From NCBI RefSeq assembly GCF_003610235.1, contig NZ_RAPR01000001.1, forward strand, positions 1,984,001-2,048,000: DNA of 64,000 nucleotides. The letters run 5' to 3'. This stretch comes from Catellatospora citrea. GTDB lineage: Bacteria; Actinomycetota; Actinomycetes; Mycobacteriales; Micromonosporaceae. This document shows, piece by piece, positions 42,001 to 49,362 of this stretch. The notes below the pieces were generated by a model that saw only the letters and a list, made by a program, of their open reading frames with translations, was not told where the DNA came from and searched no databases. How positions within the stretch are numbered: position 1 is the stretch's first letter; the number at the start of each line of letters is the position of its first letter. The translations under genes were made by a program, and so were the position numbers.

Positions 42001-42387
42001 ATGCAGCAGCTCACGGCAGGCCTGACGGCGAAGGTGCAGTTGACGGTGAGTGACGCGGACACGGCGCAGGCGCTGGGCTCGGGCGACGTCCCGGTGCTGG
42101 GCACGCCGCGGGTGGTCGCGCTGGCGGAGGCGGCCACGGTCGCGACGACCGCGCGGGTGCTGGAGTCCGGGCAGACCACGGTCGGGACGCGTGTCGAGCT
42201 GGATCACCGGTCGGCGACGCCGGTAGGCCGTACCGTGGTGGCGGAGGCGCTGCTGACGAAGGTCGACGGCCGCAAGCTCACCTTCGAGGTGACCGTGCGC
42301 GACGGCGAGACCGTGGCGGCGGAGGGTCGGGTGGAGCGGGTCCTGGTGGACCGGCACCGCTTCGTGGAGAAGGCGACGACGTCATGA
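42001..42387 (+). CDS. Hotdog-fold thioesterase, fluoroacetyl-CoA-thioesterase-like
   Basis: 128 residues. Family landmarks VPVLGTPRVVALAEAATVATT, TTVGTRVELDHRSATPVG and VTVRDGETVAAEGRVERVLV; the helix glutamate and the HRSATP loop match the FlK-like group. It hydrolyses acyl-CoA esters. Leaderless start at 42001. The stop overlaps the MBL-fold gene (ATGA), suggesting a common small-molecule detoxification or ester-cleavage role. Confidence 0.82.
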   Translation: MQQLTAGLTAKVQLTVSDADTAQALGSGDVPVLGTPRVVALAEAATVATTARVLESGQTTVGTRVELDHRSATPVGRTVVAEALLTKVDGRKLTFEVTVRDGETVAAEGRVERVLVDRHRFVEKATTS

Positions 42388-43235
42388 CCGAGTTCACCGA
42401 GATCGCCGACGGGGTGTTCGTGCTGGTGTACCCGTACCTGCGGGTGAACTGCACGCTGATCACGGGCGAGACCGGTGCGTTGCTGGTCGACACGCTGTCC
42501 ACCGAGGCCCAGGCCCGCGAGCTGCAGGAGGCGGTGCTCCGGGTCACCACCAAGCCGCTGGGCATCGTGAACACGCACTTCCACTTCGACCACTGCTTCG
42601 GCAACGCGACGCTGGCCGGGCCCGCCACCCCGATCTGGGGACACCGCGAGTGCATTCGCGAGCTGCGCGAGCACGGCCGCGAATGGCAGCGCTCCTGGGA
42701 GCAGGAGCTGCTGGCCGACGACGAGCAGGTCGCCCGCGCCCTGGGCCGGGTGACGCTGCGCCTGCCGGACAGCGCGGTGGAGCGTGAGGACCTGATCGAC
42801 ATCGGCGGGCGGCTGGTGCGCCTGTCCTGGCACGGCCGCGGCCACACCGCCGGGGACCTGGTGGTACGCGTCGACGACGTGCTCGTCGCCGGGGACCTGG
42901 TCGAGGAGGGCGCCCCGCCGGGGTTCGCCGACTCGTACCCGCTGGACTGGCCGGAGACGCTGCTGGCGCTGTCCCGGACGGTCGGGCCGGACACGGTGGT
43001 GGTGCCGGGCCACGGCGAACCCGTCGACGCCGAGTTCCTCACCATCGCCCGCGACGAGCTGGCCGCCCTGGACTGGCTGATCCGCGAGGCGCACGGCGAC
43101 AGCGGCGACGTGGTCAAGGTGGCCGCGAGCAGCTCGCTCGCCCGCTGGGGCGAGGCCGGGCTGCGTGAGGCCGAGCATGCGGTCCGGCGCGGCTACGCCC
43201 AGCTGGACGCGGCCACGCCGAACACCATCGGCTGA
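42384..43235 (+). CDS. MBL-fold metallo-hydrolase
   Basis: 283 residues. The zinc motif THFHFDH is at residues 64-70, with the second-site ligands in WHGRGHTAGDLVV, VLVAGDLVEEG and VVPGHGEPVD. It belongs to the glyoxalase II/beta-lactamase-like superfamily; the substrate is unknown. Translationally coupled to the thioesterase upstream. Ends 4 nt before a dispersed repeat. Confidence 0.87.
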   Translation: MTEFTEIADGVFVLVYPYLRVNCTLITGETGALLVDTLSTEAQARELQEAVLRVTTKPLGIVNTHFHFDHCFGNATLAGPATPIWGHRECIRELREHGREWQRSWEQELLADDEQVARALGRVTLRLPDSAVEREDLIDIGGRLVRLSWHGRGHTAGDLVVRVDDVLVAGDLVEEGAPPGFADSYPLDWPETLLALSRTVGPDTVVVPGHGEPVDAEFLTIARDELAALDWLIREAHGDSGDVVKVAASSSLARWGEAGLREAEHAVRRGYAQLDAATPNTIG

Positions 43236-43238
43236 GCT

Positions 43239-43314
43239 CATGCCTTCTCCTCGCTGCGCTCGTCGGCGGCATGAGCGGCCTCGAGCCTCATGATTCGCTC
43301 GCTGCGCTCGCTCA
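43239..43314 (-). repeat. Dispersed SERSER-type intergenic repeat, copy B
   Basis: 76 nt. On the minus strand it begins with the TGA stop of the AhpD-like gene (TGAGCGAGCGCAGCGAGCGA), runs through ATCATGAGG and GACGAGCGCAGCGAGGAG, and ends AAGGCATGA. It aligns with copy A (15121-15194) except in the middle. Here no minus-strand gene follows it. Confidence 0.75.
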
Positions 43315-43899
43315 GCCGATCGCGTAGCCCCGCTTGAGCAGCTGGTAGGCGTCGCCCTGGAAGCCCTTGTCGTCCGGGATGGCGAAGTCGACCGCGTCGG
43401 CGATCCGGTTGATGGTGCAGAAGATCGCGCAGACGTGCACCACGTCGCGCACCCCCTGCTCGGTGACGCCCTCGGCGTACGCCGCCTCGACCAGTTCCGG
43501 GCCGACCTCGCCGGGCTCCAGGGTCAGCCGCTCCAGCAGCGCCAGCGCCGCCCGCAGCGGGGCCCGCAGCGGCGCGGTGCGCCAGTCCGCCAGCACGGCG
43601 GCGGTCAGCTCGGGCCCGAGCGTCGCGTCGACGATCGCACCGTGGCTGCCCTCGCAGAACCGGCACTGGTTGAGGTGCGACACGAAGGTCGCCATCAGCT
43701 CGCGCTCGGCGATGCTCCACTCGGAGGGACCGCGCAGCACCTGGTGCACCCAGGCGGTGAACGGCTCCCCGAAGAACTCCCGGCGGTAGTGCAGGATCTT
43801 GAGGATGTCGGCCGGCGGGCGCCCGCTGGCGATCCGGATCATCTTCAGTTTGACCCGGTCGCTGAAGCGCCAGGCCCGGCCCAGGCTAGGCAGCCGCAT
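43312..43899 (-). CDS. Carboxymuconolactone decarboxylase/AhpD-like peroxidase-related protein
   Basis: 195 residues, helical. The AhpD-type redox motif is LNQCRFCEGSHGAIVDA (CxxC followed by His), and a second motif VHVCAIFCTINRIADAVDF carries another CxxxC pair. It probably reduces peroxides with a thiol partner. ATG at 43899 lies inside the last codons of the upstream gene (14-nt overlap), so the two are coupled. Its stop codon is the first base triplet of a dispersed repeat. Confidence 0.8.
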   Translation of the reverse strand: MRLPSLGRAWRFSDRVKLKMIRIASGRPPADILKILHYRREFFGEPFTAWVHQVLRGPSEWSIAERELMATFVSHLNQCRFCEGSHGAIVDATLGPELTAAVLADWRTAPLRAPLRAALALLERLTLEPGEVGPELVEAAYAEGVTEQGVRDVVHVCAIFCTINRIADAVDFAIPDDKGFQGDAYQLLKRGYAIG

Positions 43900-44308
43900 G
43901 CCGCGTCACCTCCGCGACCGGCAGCGCCGACGCCTGGGCGGGCACCGGGGTGGCGGGTGCGGCCGCCTGGCGGGTCTGCGCCCGCGCGATCGCGGCCAGC
44001 CCGGCGTCCATCCGCCGCTGCCCGGCGCCCAGCGCCACCGCGACGGTCAGCTCGAACACCTGGTCCTCCGACCAGCCCACGGTCAGCAGGTCGCGCACCT
44101 GCTCGTCGGTGCTGCGCCAGGCGTGCTCGCGCATCGTGTCGACGTAGCCGCGCAGCTCGTGGGAGACCTCGTCGAGCTTGGCGTGGGCGACGACGTGGCG
44201 CACCCGCGACGGCGTCGATCCGGGACCGTCCAGCACCGCGTGGCGCAATACGGCGAAGAGGCTTTCGGGCGCGGTGTCGTCGTTGTCCGTGTCAGGTACG
44301 AGGGGCAC
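43886..44308 (-). CDS. AhpD-like/hypothetical protein without CxxC
   Basis: 140 residues. The segment RDLLTVGWSEDQVFELTVAVALGAG resembles a carboxymuconolactone-decarboxylase helix pair, but no cysteine is present. The Ala/Gln-rich C-terminus (about 35 residues) looks disordered. GTG at 44308 has minus-strand TAAGGT 6 nt upstream and is leaderless. Forms an overlapping pair with the CxxC-bearing partner, which suggests a two-subunit module. Confidence 0.65.
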   Translation of the reverse strand: MPLVPDTDNDDTAPESLFAVLRHAVLDGPGSTPSRVRHVVAHAKLDEVSHELRGYVDTMREHAWRSTDEQVRDLLTVGWSEDQVFELTVAVALGAGQRRMDAGLAAIARAQTRQAAAPATPVPAQASALPVAEVTRHAAA

Positions 44309-44314
44309 GAACGC

Positions 44315-44320
44315 ACCTTA
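44315..44320 (-). promoter_or_regulatory. -10 box TAAGGT, leaderless
   Basis: Minus-strand TAAGGT six nt before the GTG at 44308. Confidence 0.5.
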
Positions 44321-44803
44321 GGCCGCGGCGGCCTTCTCCGCTAGATCCAACCAGCCCGGTGCGTCCCACGGCACACCGCCGGAACCCAACGCGGCCTGCA
44401 GGTTCGGTAACGTCGGCGTGAACGGCAGTCCGATCAGGACGTCGGCGGGACCGTCCGCGCGGGGCCTGCCGCCCGGGTCGTCGCAGATCAACACCGACAC
44501 GGCCGGACCGCATGCCAGCAGCACCGCCCCGCGGCCCATGGCCCGCAGCCGCCGCGCCGCCCGCAGCGGCGGGACCGGCCCGAACAGCCGGGTCACGTCG
44601 GCGATGCCCAGCACGGTCAGGTCGGCGTCCCGGCAGAACTCCTCGACCAGTTCCCGCAGCCAGGGCAGCGCCGAGTCCGGCATGCCGGCGACCGCGGCGT
44701 CGAACAGCCGCGAGGGCCCCGGCGCCTGCCAGAGCCCTCGTGCGGCGACGAGCGCGTCGGGTCTCAGCAGGGATGACACTCCGCAGAGGACCGCCTGTGC
44801 CAT
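44318..44803 (-). CDS. Hypothetical protein
   Basis: 161 residues, soluble, Ala/Leu/Pro-rich. Landmarks: AVLCGVSSLLRPDALVAARG at the start, LVEEFCRDADLTVLGIADVT in the middle, ending LDLAEKAAAA. No domain recognised. ATG at 44803 is chosen because GGGGAGG lies 4-5 nt upstream; a longer frame from 44905 lacks a ribosome site. It follows asnB on the same strand by about 118 nt. Confidence 0.55.
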   Translation of the reverse strand: MAQAVLCGVSSLLRPDALVAARGLWQAPGPSRLFDAAVAGMPDSALPWLRELVEEFCRDADLTVLGIADVTRLFGPVPPLRAARRLRAMGRGAVLLACGPAVSVLICDDPGGRPRADGPADVLIGLPFTPTLPNLQAALGSGGVPWDAPGWLDLAEKAAAA

Positions 44804-44921
44804 CCCGCCTCCCCTGACCGCTTCCCCGACCGCCGATGCGGGCGACCCGCCGGGAAGCGGACCGCCGCGGACATCGGCGTCGGCGATGGATGTCAGAGCC
44901 AGCATGGCACGGCGGTAACAG

Positions 44922-46937
44922 TCAGGAAACCATCGAGCCGACGACAGGTTTCGTCAGCAGCGCGGATTCGTTGCGGCCGACGCCCGGGTCCAGGGTGCGG
45001 GCCACGAAGATGGAATGCCACACGCAGAAGACCAGCACCGTCCAGATCTTGCGGGAGTTGTCCGCGCCGCCGGCCCGGTGCTCCTTGAGCAGTCCGTCGA
45101 CATAGGACAGGTCGAGCAGGTCGTCGGCGCCGGAGGTATGCAGGATCTCCCGGGCCCAGTCGTACATCTCGCCGGCCAGCCAGACCCGGGTCGGGGTCGG
45201 GAAGCCGAGCTTCGGCCGGTTCACGATGGCGGGTGGCACGACCTGTTCCAGGGCCTTGCGCATGGCGTACTTCGTCGCGTTGGAGCGCGGCGGCACCTTG
45301 AGCTCCAGCGGGATCTTCGACGCGACGGCGAACACCTCCCGGTCCAGGAACGGCACGCGCAGTTCCAGCGAGTGCGCCATGGACATCCGGTCGGCCTTGA
45401 CCAGCACGTCCCCGCGCAGCCAGGTGTGGATGTCGACGTACTGCATGGTGGCCACGTCGTCGAGGCCGTCGCCGGCCGCCTCCGCGTACAGCGGCGCGGT
45501 CACGTCGGTGAACCGGGCCGCCGCCTCGACCGACTCGCGGCGGCGCAGCAGGCGGCGGATCTCGGCGTCCTCCGTGAAGATCCGCGAGTTGCCGCTGAAC
45601 CGCTCGGTCAGCGGGGTGGTGCCCCGCTCCAGGTAGCTCTTGCCGCGCATGCCCCGCGGGATCGCCTTGGACACGGCCCGCAGGCCGCGCTGGAACGAGT
45701 GCGGCAGCCGGGTCAGCGGGGCCAGCGACAGCGGCTCGCGGTAGATGCCGTACCCACCGAAGAACTCGTCCGCGCCCTCTCCCGACAGCACCACGGTGAC
45801 GTGCTTCGCGGCGGTCTGCGCCACGTGGTAGAGCGGGACCAGGGACGGGTCGGCGACCGGGTCGTCGAGGTGCCAGACGATGCGCGGCAGCGCCTCCATC
45901 ATCTCCTTGGCGCCGATCTTGGTGGGGATGGTGGTGACGTCCAGGTGCCGGGCCGACTCCTGGGCCACGTCGATCTCGGAGTAGCCGGGCACGTCGAAGC
46001 CGACCGTGAAGGTCAGGATGTTCGGGTTCCACTCCCGGGCCAGCGCCACCACCGCGGTGGAGTCGATGCCGCTGGACAGGAACGCGCCGACCGGCACGTC
46101 CGAGCGCATGTGCAGCCGTACGCTCTCCCGCAGCGTCTCGTGGATCTGCGCGAACAGCCGCTTCGGGTCGTCGATCGACAGCTGCGGGCGCAGCACCGGC
46201 CGGAACCAGCGCCGCTTGGTCAGCTCCCCGCCGGTGCGCTCGCCGGCCGGGCCGGGCCGCCAGGTCAGGCACTCGCCCGAGCCGATGCGCTCGATGCCGT
46301 AGTGCAGCGTGTGCGGCTCCGGCACGTACTGGAAGGTCAGCAGGTGCGACAACTGCACCGGGTCGATGCCCGCGTTGCCCGCCGCGGCGCTGGGCGCGAA
46401 CGGCAGCAGCGCCTTCTTCTCGCTGGCCAGGAACAGCCCGTCCACGGTCTGCAGGTAGTGCAGCGGCTTGATGCCGAACCCGTCGCGGGCGCCGAACGCC
46501 AGCCGCTCCTGCCGGTCCCAGATCACGAAGGCGAACATGCCCCGCAGCCGGTCCAGCACCGCCTCGCCCCAGTAGTGGTATCCCGCCACGATGACCTCAC
46601 CGTCACCCTGCGTGGCGAACTTCGCACCGTGCTCGTCGATCAGCTCCTGCCGCAGCTCCAGGTAGTTGTAGATCTCCCCGTTGAAGGTGAGCAGGTAGCG
46701 GGCCTCGGCCGAGTCGGCGCTGTCCGGGCCGGGCGGCGACCAGGGCAGCGGCTCCTTGGAGAACTCGACGTCGATGATCGCCAGCCGCTTGTGCGCGAAG
46801 ATCGCGTCGTGGTCGACGACGTCCAGCCCGGTGTCGTCGGGACCCCGGTGGTGCAGCCGTTCCAGGGCCTCGCGAAGCGGCCCGGAGTACGCATCAACCG
46901 TGCCCTGACTACTGAAAAAGGCCAAAAGTCCACACAC
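44922..46937 (-). CDS. asnB: Asparagine synthase (glutamine-hydrolysing)
   Basis: 671 residues. The start is set at GTG 46937 so that the nucleophile Cys follows the initiator (MCGLLAFF). The Ntn glutaminase domain has LHHRGPDDTG, FNGEIYNY and GMFAFVIWD. The synthetase domain has the PP-loop FLSSGIDSTAVVALA and later GEGADEFFGGY and ADRMSMAHSLELRVPFLD. It makes asparagine from aspartate, ATP and glutamine, or amidates another acceptor. CATGAT 7 nt before the GTG suggests a leaderless start. Divergent from pepP. Confidence 0.9.
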   Translation of the reverse strand: MCGLLAFFSSQGTVDAYSGPLREALERLHHRGPDDTGLDVVDHDAIFAHKRLAIIDVEFSKEPLPWSPPGPDSADSAEARYLLTFNGEIYNYLELRQELIDEHGAKFATQGDGEVIVAGYHYWGEAVLDRLRGMFAFVIWDRQERLAFGARDGFGIKPLHYLQTVDGLFLASEKKALLPFAPSAAAGNAGIDPVQLSHLLTFQYVPEPHTLHYGIERIGSGECLTWRPGPAGERTGGELTKRRWFRPVLRPQLSIDDPKRLFAQIHETLRESVRLHMRSDVPVGAFLSSGIDSTAVVALAREWNPNILTFTVGFDVPGYSEIDVAQESARHLDVTTIPTKIGAKEMMEALPRIVWHLDDPVADPSLVPLYHVAQTAAKHVTVVLSGEGADEFFGGYGIYREPLSLAPLTRLPHSFQRGLRAVSKAIPRGMRGKSYLERGTTPLTERFSGNSRIFTEDAEIRRLLRRRESVEAAARFTDVTAPLYAEAAGDGLDDVATMQYVDIHTWLRGDVLVKADRMSMAHSLELRVPFLDREVFAVASKIPLELKVPPRSNATKYAMRKALEQVVPPAIVNRPKLGFPTPTRVWLAGEMYDWAREILHTSGADDLLDLSYVDGLLKEHRAGGADNSRKIWTVLVFCVWHSIFVARTLDPGVGRNESALLTKPVVGSMVS

Positions 46938-47009
46938 GTGGGCAATCATGCCAGCTACCAGCGGGCGATAGGCTCGGAACACACGAAGACCATGCTCGGA
47001 GGCGGCAAT

Positions 47010-48455
47010 ATGACTGAAGAGAAGAAGGGCACCGAGTCGCACGACCCTGCGTACCCGGAGAAGTTCCTGCAGTTCATGCGCACCGGATGGAGCGACACCG
47101 AGCTCCCGGTGACCCTGCGGGCGGAGGCCCCCAACCACGCCAAGCGCCGCGCGGCGCTGTCCGCGGCGTTCCCCGGCGAGACGCTGGTGATCCCGTCCGG
47201 GCACGAGATGGTGCGGGCCAACGACACCGACTTCCCGTACCGTCCGGGCAGCGACTTCGTCTACCTGACCGGCGAGCACGACCCGGAGAGCATCCTGGTC
47301 ATGCGGCCCAACGGCTCGGGCCACGACGCGGTGCTGTACGTGCGCCCGCGCTCCCCGCGCGACACCGACGAGTTCTTCAAGGACCGCCGCTACGGCGAGC
47401 TGTGGATCGGCCGCCGCCACACGCTGCGCGAGAAGTCCGCCGAGCTGGGCGTCGAGACCGCCCACCTGGACACGCTCGCCGAGGTGCTGAACGACCTCGC
47501 CCCCGGCCGCACCCGGGTGCTGCGCAACCTCGACCCGCACGTCGACGGCCTGGTCCGGGCGACCGGCCCGGAGCGCGACCGCGAACTGGCGTACACCATC
47601 TCCGAGATGAAGCTGGTCAAGGACGAGTGGGAGATCGCGCAGCTGCAGGACGCGATCGACGCGACCGTACGCGGCTTCGAGGACGTGGCCCGGATCATCC
47701 CGGCCGACCGCGCTATCTCCGAGCGCCTCATCGACGGCGTGTTCGGCCTGCGTGCCCGCCATGACGGCAACACCGTCGGGTACAGCTCCATCGTCGGCGC
47801 GGGCGGCAACGCGACCGTGCTGCACTGGATCCGCAACGACGGCCGGACGACCCCGGGCGAGCTGCTGCTGCTGGACATGGGCGTGGAGAACCGCAACCTC
47901 TACACCGCCGACGTGACCCGCACACTGCCGGTCAGCGGCACGTTCACCCCGCTGCAGCGCCAGGTGTACGACATCGTGCACGCCTCGCAGCAGGCCGGCA
48001 TGGACTTCATCAAGCCGGGCGTGAAGTTCGCCGACGTGCACACCACCTGCATGCGGGTGCTCGCCGAGGGCCTGCACGACCTGGGCATCCTCCCAGTCAG
48101 CGTCGAAGAGGCGATGTCCAAGGAGTCCACCGTCTACCGCCGGTGGACCCTGCACGGCTTCGGCCACATGCTCGGCATCGACGTGCACGACTGCGCGCAC
48201 GCCCGGCACGAGAAGTACAAGGACGGCGCGCTGGACGAGGGCTACGTGCTCACCGTCGAGCCCGGCCTGTACTTCCAGCCCGAGGACGAGCTGGTCCCCG
48301 CCGAACTCCGCGGCGTAGGCATCCGCATCGAGGACGACGTCCTGGTCACCAAGGACGGCGCCGTCAACCTCTCGGCCGGCCTCCCCCGCACCTCCACCGA
48401 GGTCGAGTCCTGGTTCGCCACCCAGCGCGAGGCAGGCCCCCGCCTCCCCGGCTGA
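47010..48455 (+). CDS. pepP: Xaa-Pro aminopeptidase (M24B)
   Basis: 481 residues. An N-terminal creatinase-like domain with GSDFVYLTGEHDPES, then the pita-bread catalytic domain. Metal ligands are seen in LLLDMGVE, YTADVTRTLP, HGFGHMLGIDVHD, LTVEPGLYF and GIRIEDDVLVT. It removes N-terminal residues before proline. ATG at 47010 with GGAGG 7 nt upstream. A 61-nt palindrome begins 20 nt after its stop, and a separate 13-bp hairpin follows. Confidence 0.92.
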   Translation: MTEEKKGTESHDPAYPEKFLQFMRTGWSDTELPVTLRAEAPNHAKRRAALSAAFPGETLVIPSGHEMVRANDTDFPYRPGSDFVYLTGEHDPESILVMRPNGSGHDAVLYVRPRSPRDTDEFFKDRRYGELWIGRRHTLREKSAELGVETAHLDTLAEVLNDLAPGRTRVLRNLDPHVDGLVRATGPERDRELAYTISEMKLVKDEWEIAQLQDAIDATVRGFEDVARIIPADRAISERLIDGVFGLRARHDGNTVGYSSIVGAGGNATVLHWIRNDGRTTPGELLLLDMGVENRNLYTADVTRTLPVSGTFTPLQRQVYDIVHASQQAGMDFIKPGVKFADVHTTCMRVLAEGLHDLGILPVSVEEAMSKESTVYRRWTLHGFGHMLGIDVHDCAHARHEKYKDGALDEGYVLTVEPGLYFQPEDELVPAELRGVGIRIEDDVLVTKDGAVNLSAGLPRTSTEVESWFATQREAGPRLPG

Positions 48456-48474
48456 CCCCACCCCACCCCACCGC

Positions 48475-48535
48475 GTCGATCATGAACCTATGGCACGGCT
48501 CGACGGCGTGTCCTTGACACAACTTCATGATCGAC
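48475..48535 (+). repeat. 61-nt palindromic repeat, copy R1
   Basis: GTCGATCATGAA at the left end and its mirror TTCATGATCGAC at the right end, with an inner CGACGGCGTGTCC hairpin. 20 nt after the pepP stop, same orientation as the gene. Members: R1, R2 (56708), R3 (57510), R4 (63405). Confidence 0.8.
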
Positions 48536-48547
48536 GAAGGCAGGTCA

Positions 48548-48577
48548 GGACGGGCGTCCCCATCGGGACGCCCGTCC
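48548..48577 (+). terminator. 13-bp hairpin after pepP and R1
   Basis: GGACGGGCGTCCC, CATC loop, GGGACGCCCGTCC; perfect. No T run. Confidence 0.65.
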
Positions 48578-48718
48578 CGCATTCCGCACCGGTGTTCGGA
48601 TCATGGCCGTAACCTGGTCAGACGCTTCGCGTTGGAGCACATCGGACGGCCAAGACACACGCCGACCTGCACGGGGCAGGTCATCGCCCGGCGTGAACGG
48701 TCCGCCCGGGGGTGAGCG

Positions 48719-49306
48719 ATGCTCGCGAAGAGTGTGTGCCAAGGTCGCCGTGCATGGACGCGGGTGGCGGCGGCCGGATTGATGGTCGCGGCCGGCATGC
48801 TGGCGGGCGGCCTGTCCGGGCCGACCACGGCCGGCGCGCTGGTCCCCGACGACGGGTCCAGCGCCGGGCAGCAGGCCGCGACGGCCCTGGTGGTGACCTG
48901 CGCGACGGCCACGCCGACCAGGGTCGGCACCAACGGCGCCGACTACATCGTCGGCACCCCGGGCGCCGATGTGATCTTCGGCCTGGGCGGCAACGACTAC
49001 ATCGACGGCCGCGGCGGCGCGGACCTGCTGTGCGGCAACGCGGGCGCGGACTACCTGGTCGGCGGCGACGGCACGGACACCCTCGACGGGGCCGACGGCA
49101 ACGACTACCTGCGCGGCGACGCCGGCGCCGACCTCCTGATCGGCGGGAACGGCGAGGACTACCTGCTGGGCGGGGGCGGCAACGACAACCAGTTCGGCGG
49201 AGCCAACAACGACCTGCTCAACGGCGGCGACGGCACGAACACCAACGACGGCGGCACCGGCACCGACACGTGCATCCGCCCGTCCACCGGACCCGGCTGC
49301 CCCTGA
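48719..49306 (+). CDS. Secreted RTX-type calcium-binding protein
   Basis: 195 residues. N-terminal signal region (RRAWTRVAAAGLMVAAGMLAG) with likely cleavage before residue 45. Then about 12 RTX-like nonapeptides (GGNDYIDGRGGADLLCGNAG; GADLLIGGNGEDYLLGGGG). No catalytic domain is attached. A cysteine before the repeats, one within the first repeat and two near the C-terminus (DTCIRPSTGPGC) could form disulfides. It should fold on calcium outside the cell; the partner is unknown. GGGGGTG lies about 4 nt before the ATG. Confidence 0.8.
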   Translation: MLAKSVCQGRRAWTRVAAAGLMVAAGMLAGGLSGPTTAGALVPDDGSSAGQQAATALVVTCATATPTRVGTNGADYIVGTPGADVIFGLGGNDYIDGRGGADLLCGNAGADYLVGGDGTDTLDGADGNDYLRGDAGADLLIGGNGEDYLLGGGGNDNQFGGANNDLLNGGDGTNTNDGGTGTDTCIRPSTGPGCP

Positions 49307-49320
49307 TCCGGCCCCGACAC

Positions 49321-49358
49321 AGGTGGGGGCGGACCGCGCGCAGCGGTCCGCCCCACCT
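49321..49358. terminator. Bidirectional terminator, RTX gene/amylopullulanase
   Basis: AGGTGGGGGCGGACCGC pairs with GCGGTCCGCCCCACCTT (one bulged G), between convergent genes. Confidence 0.75.
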
Positions 49359-49362
49359 TGCG

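Noticed and set aside
44804..44905. Longer N-terminus of the 161-residue hypothetical protein starting at 44905
   Set aside because: No Shine-Dalgarno there, whereas ATG 44803 has GGGGAGG in good position.
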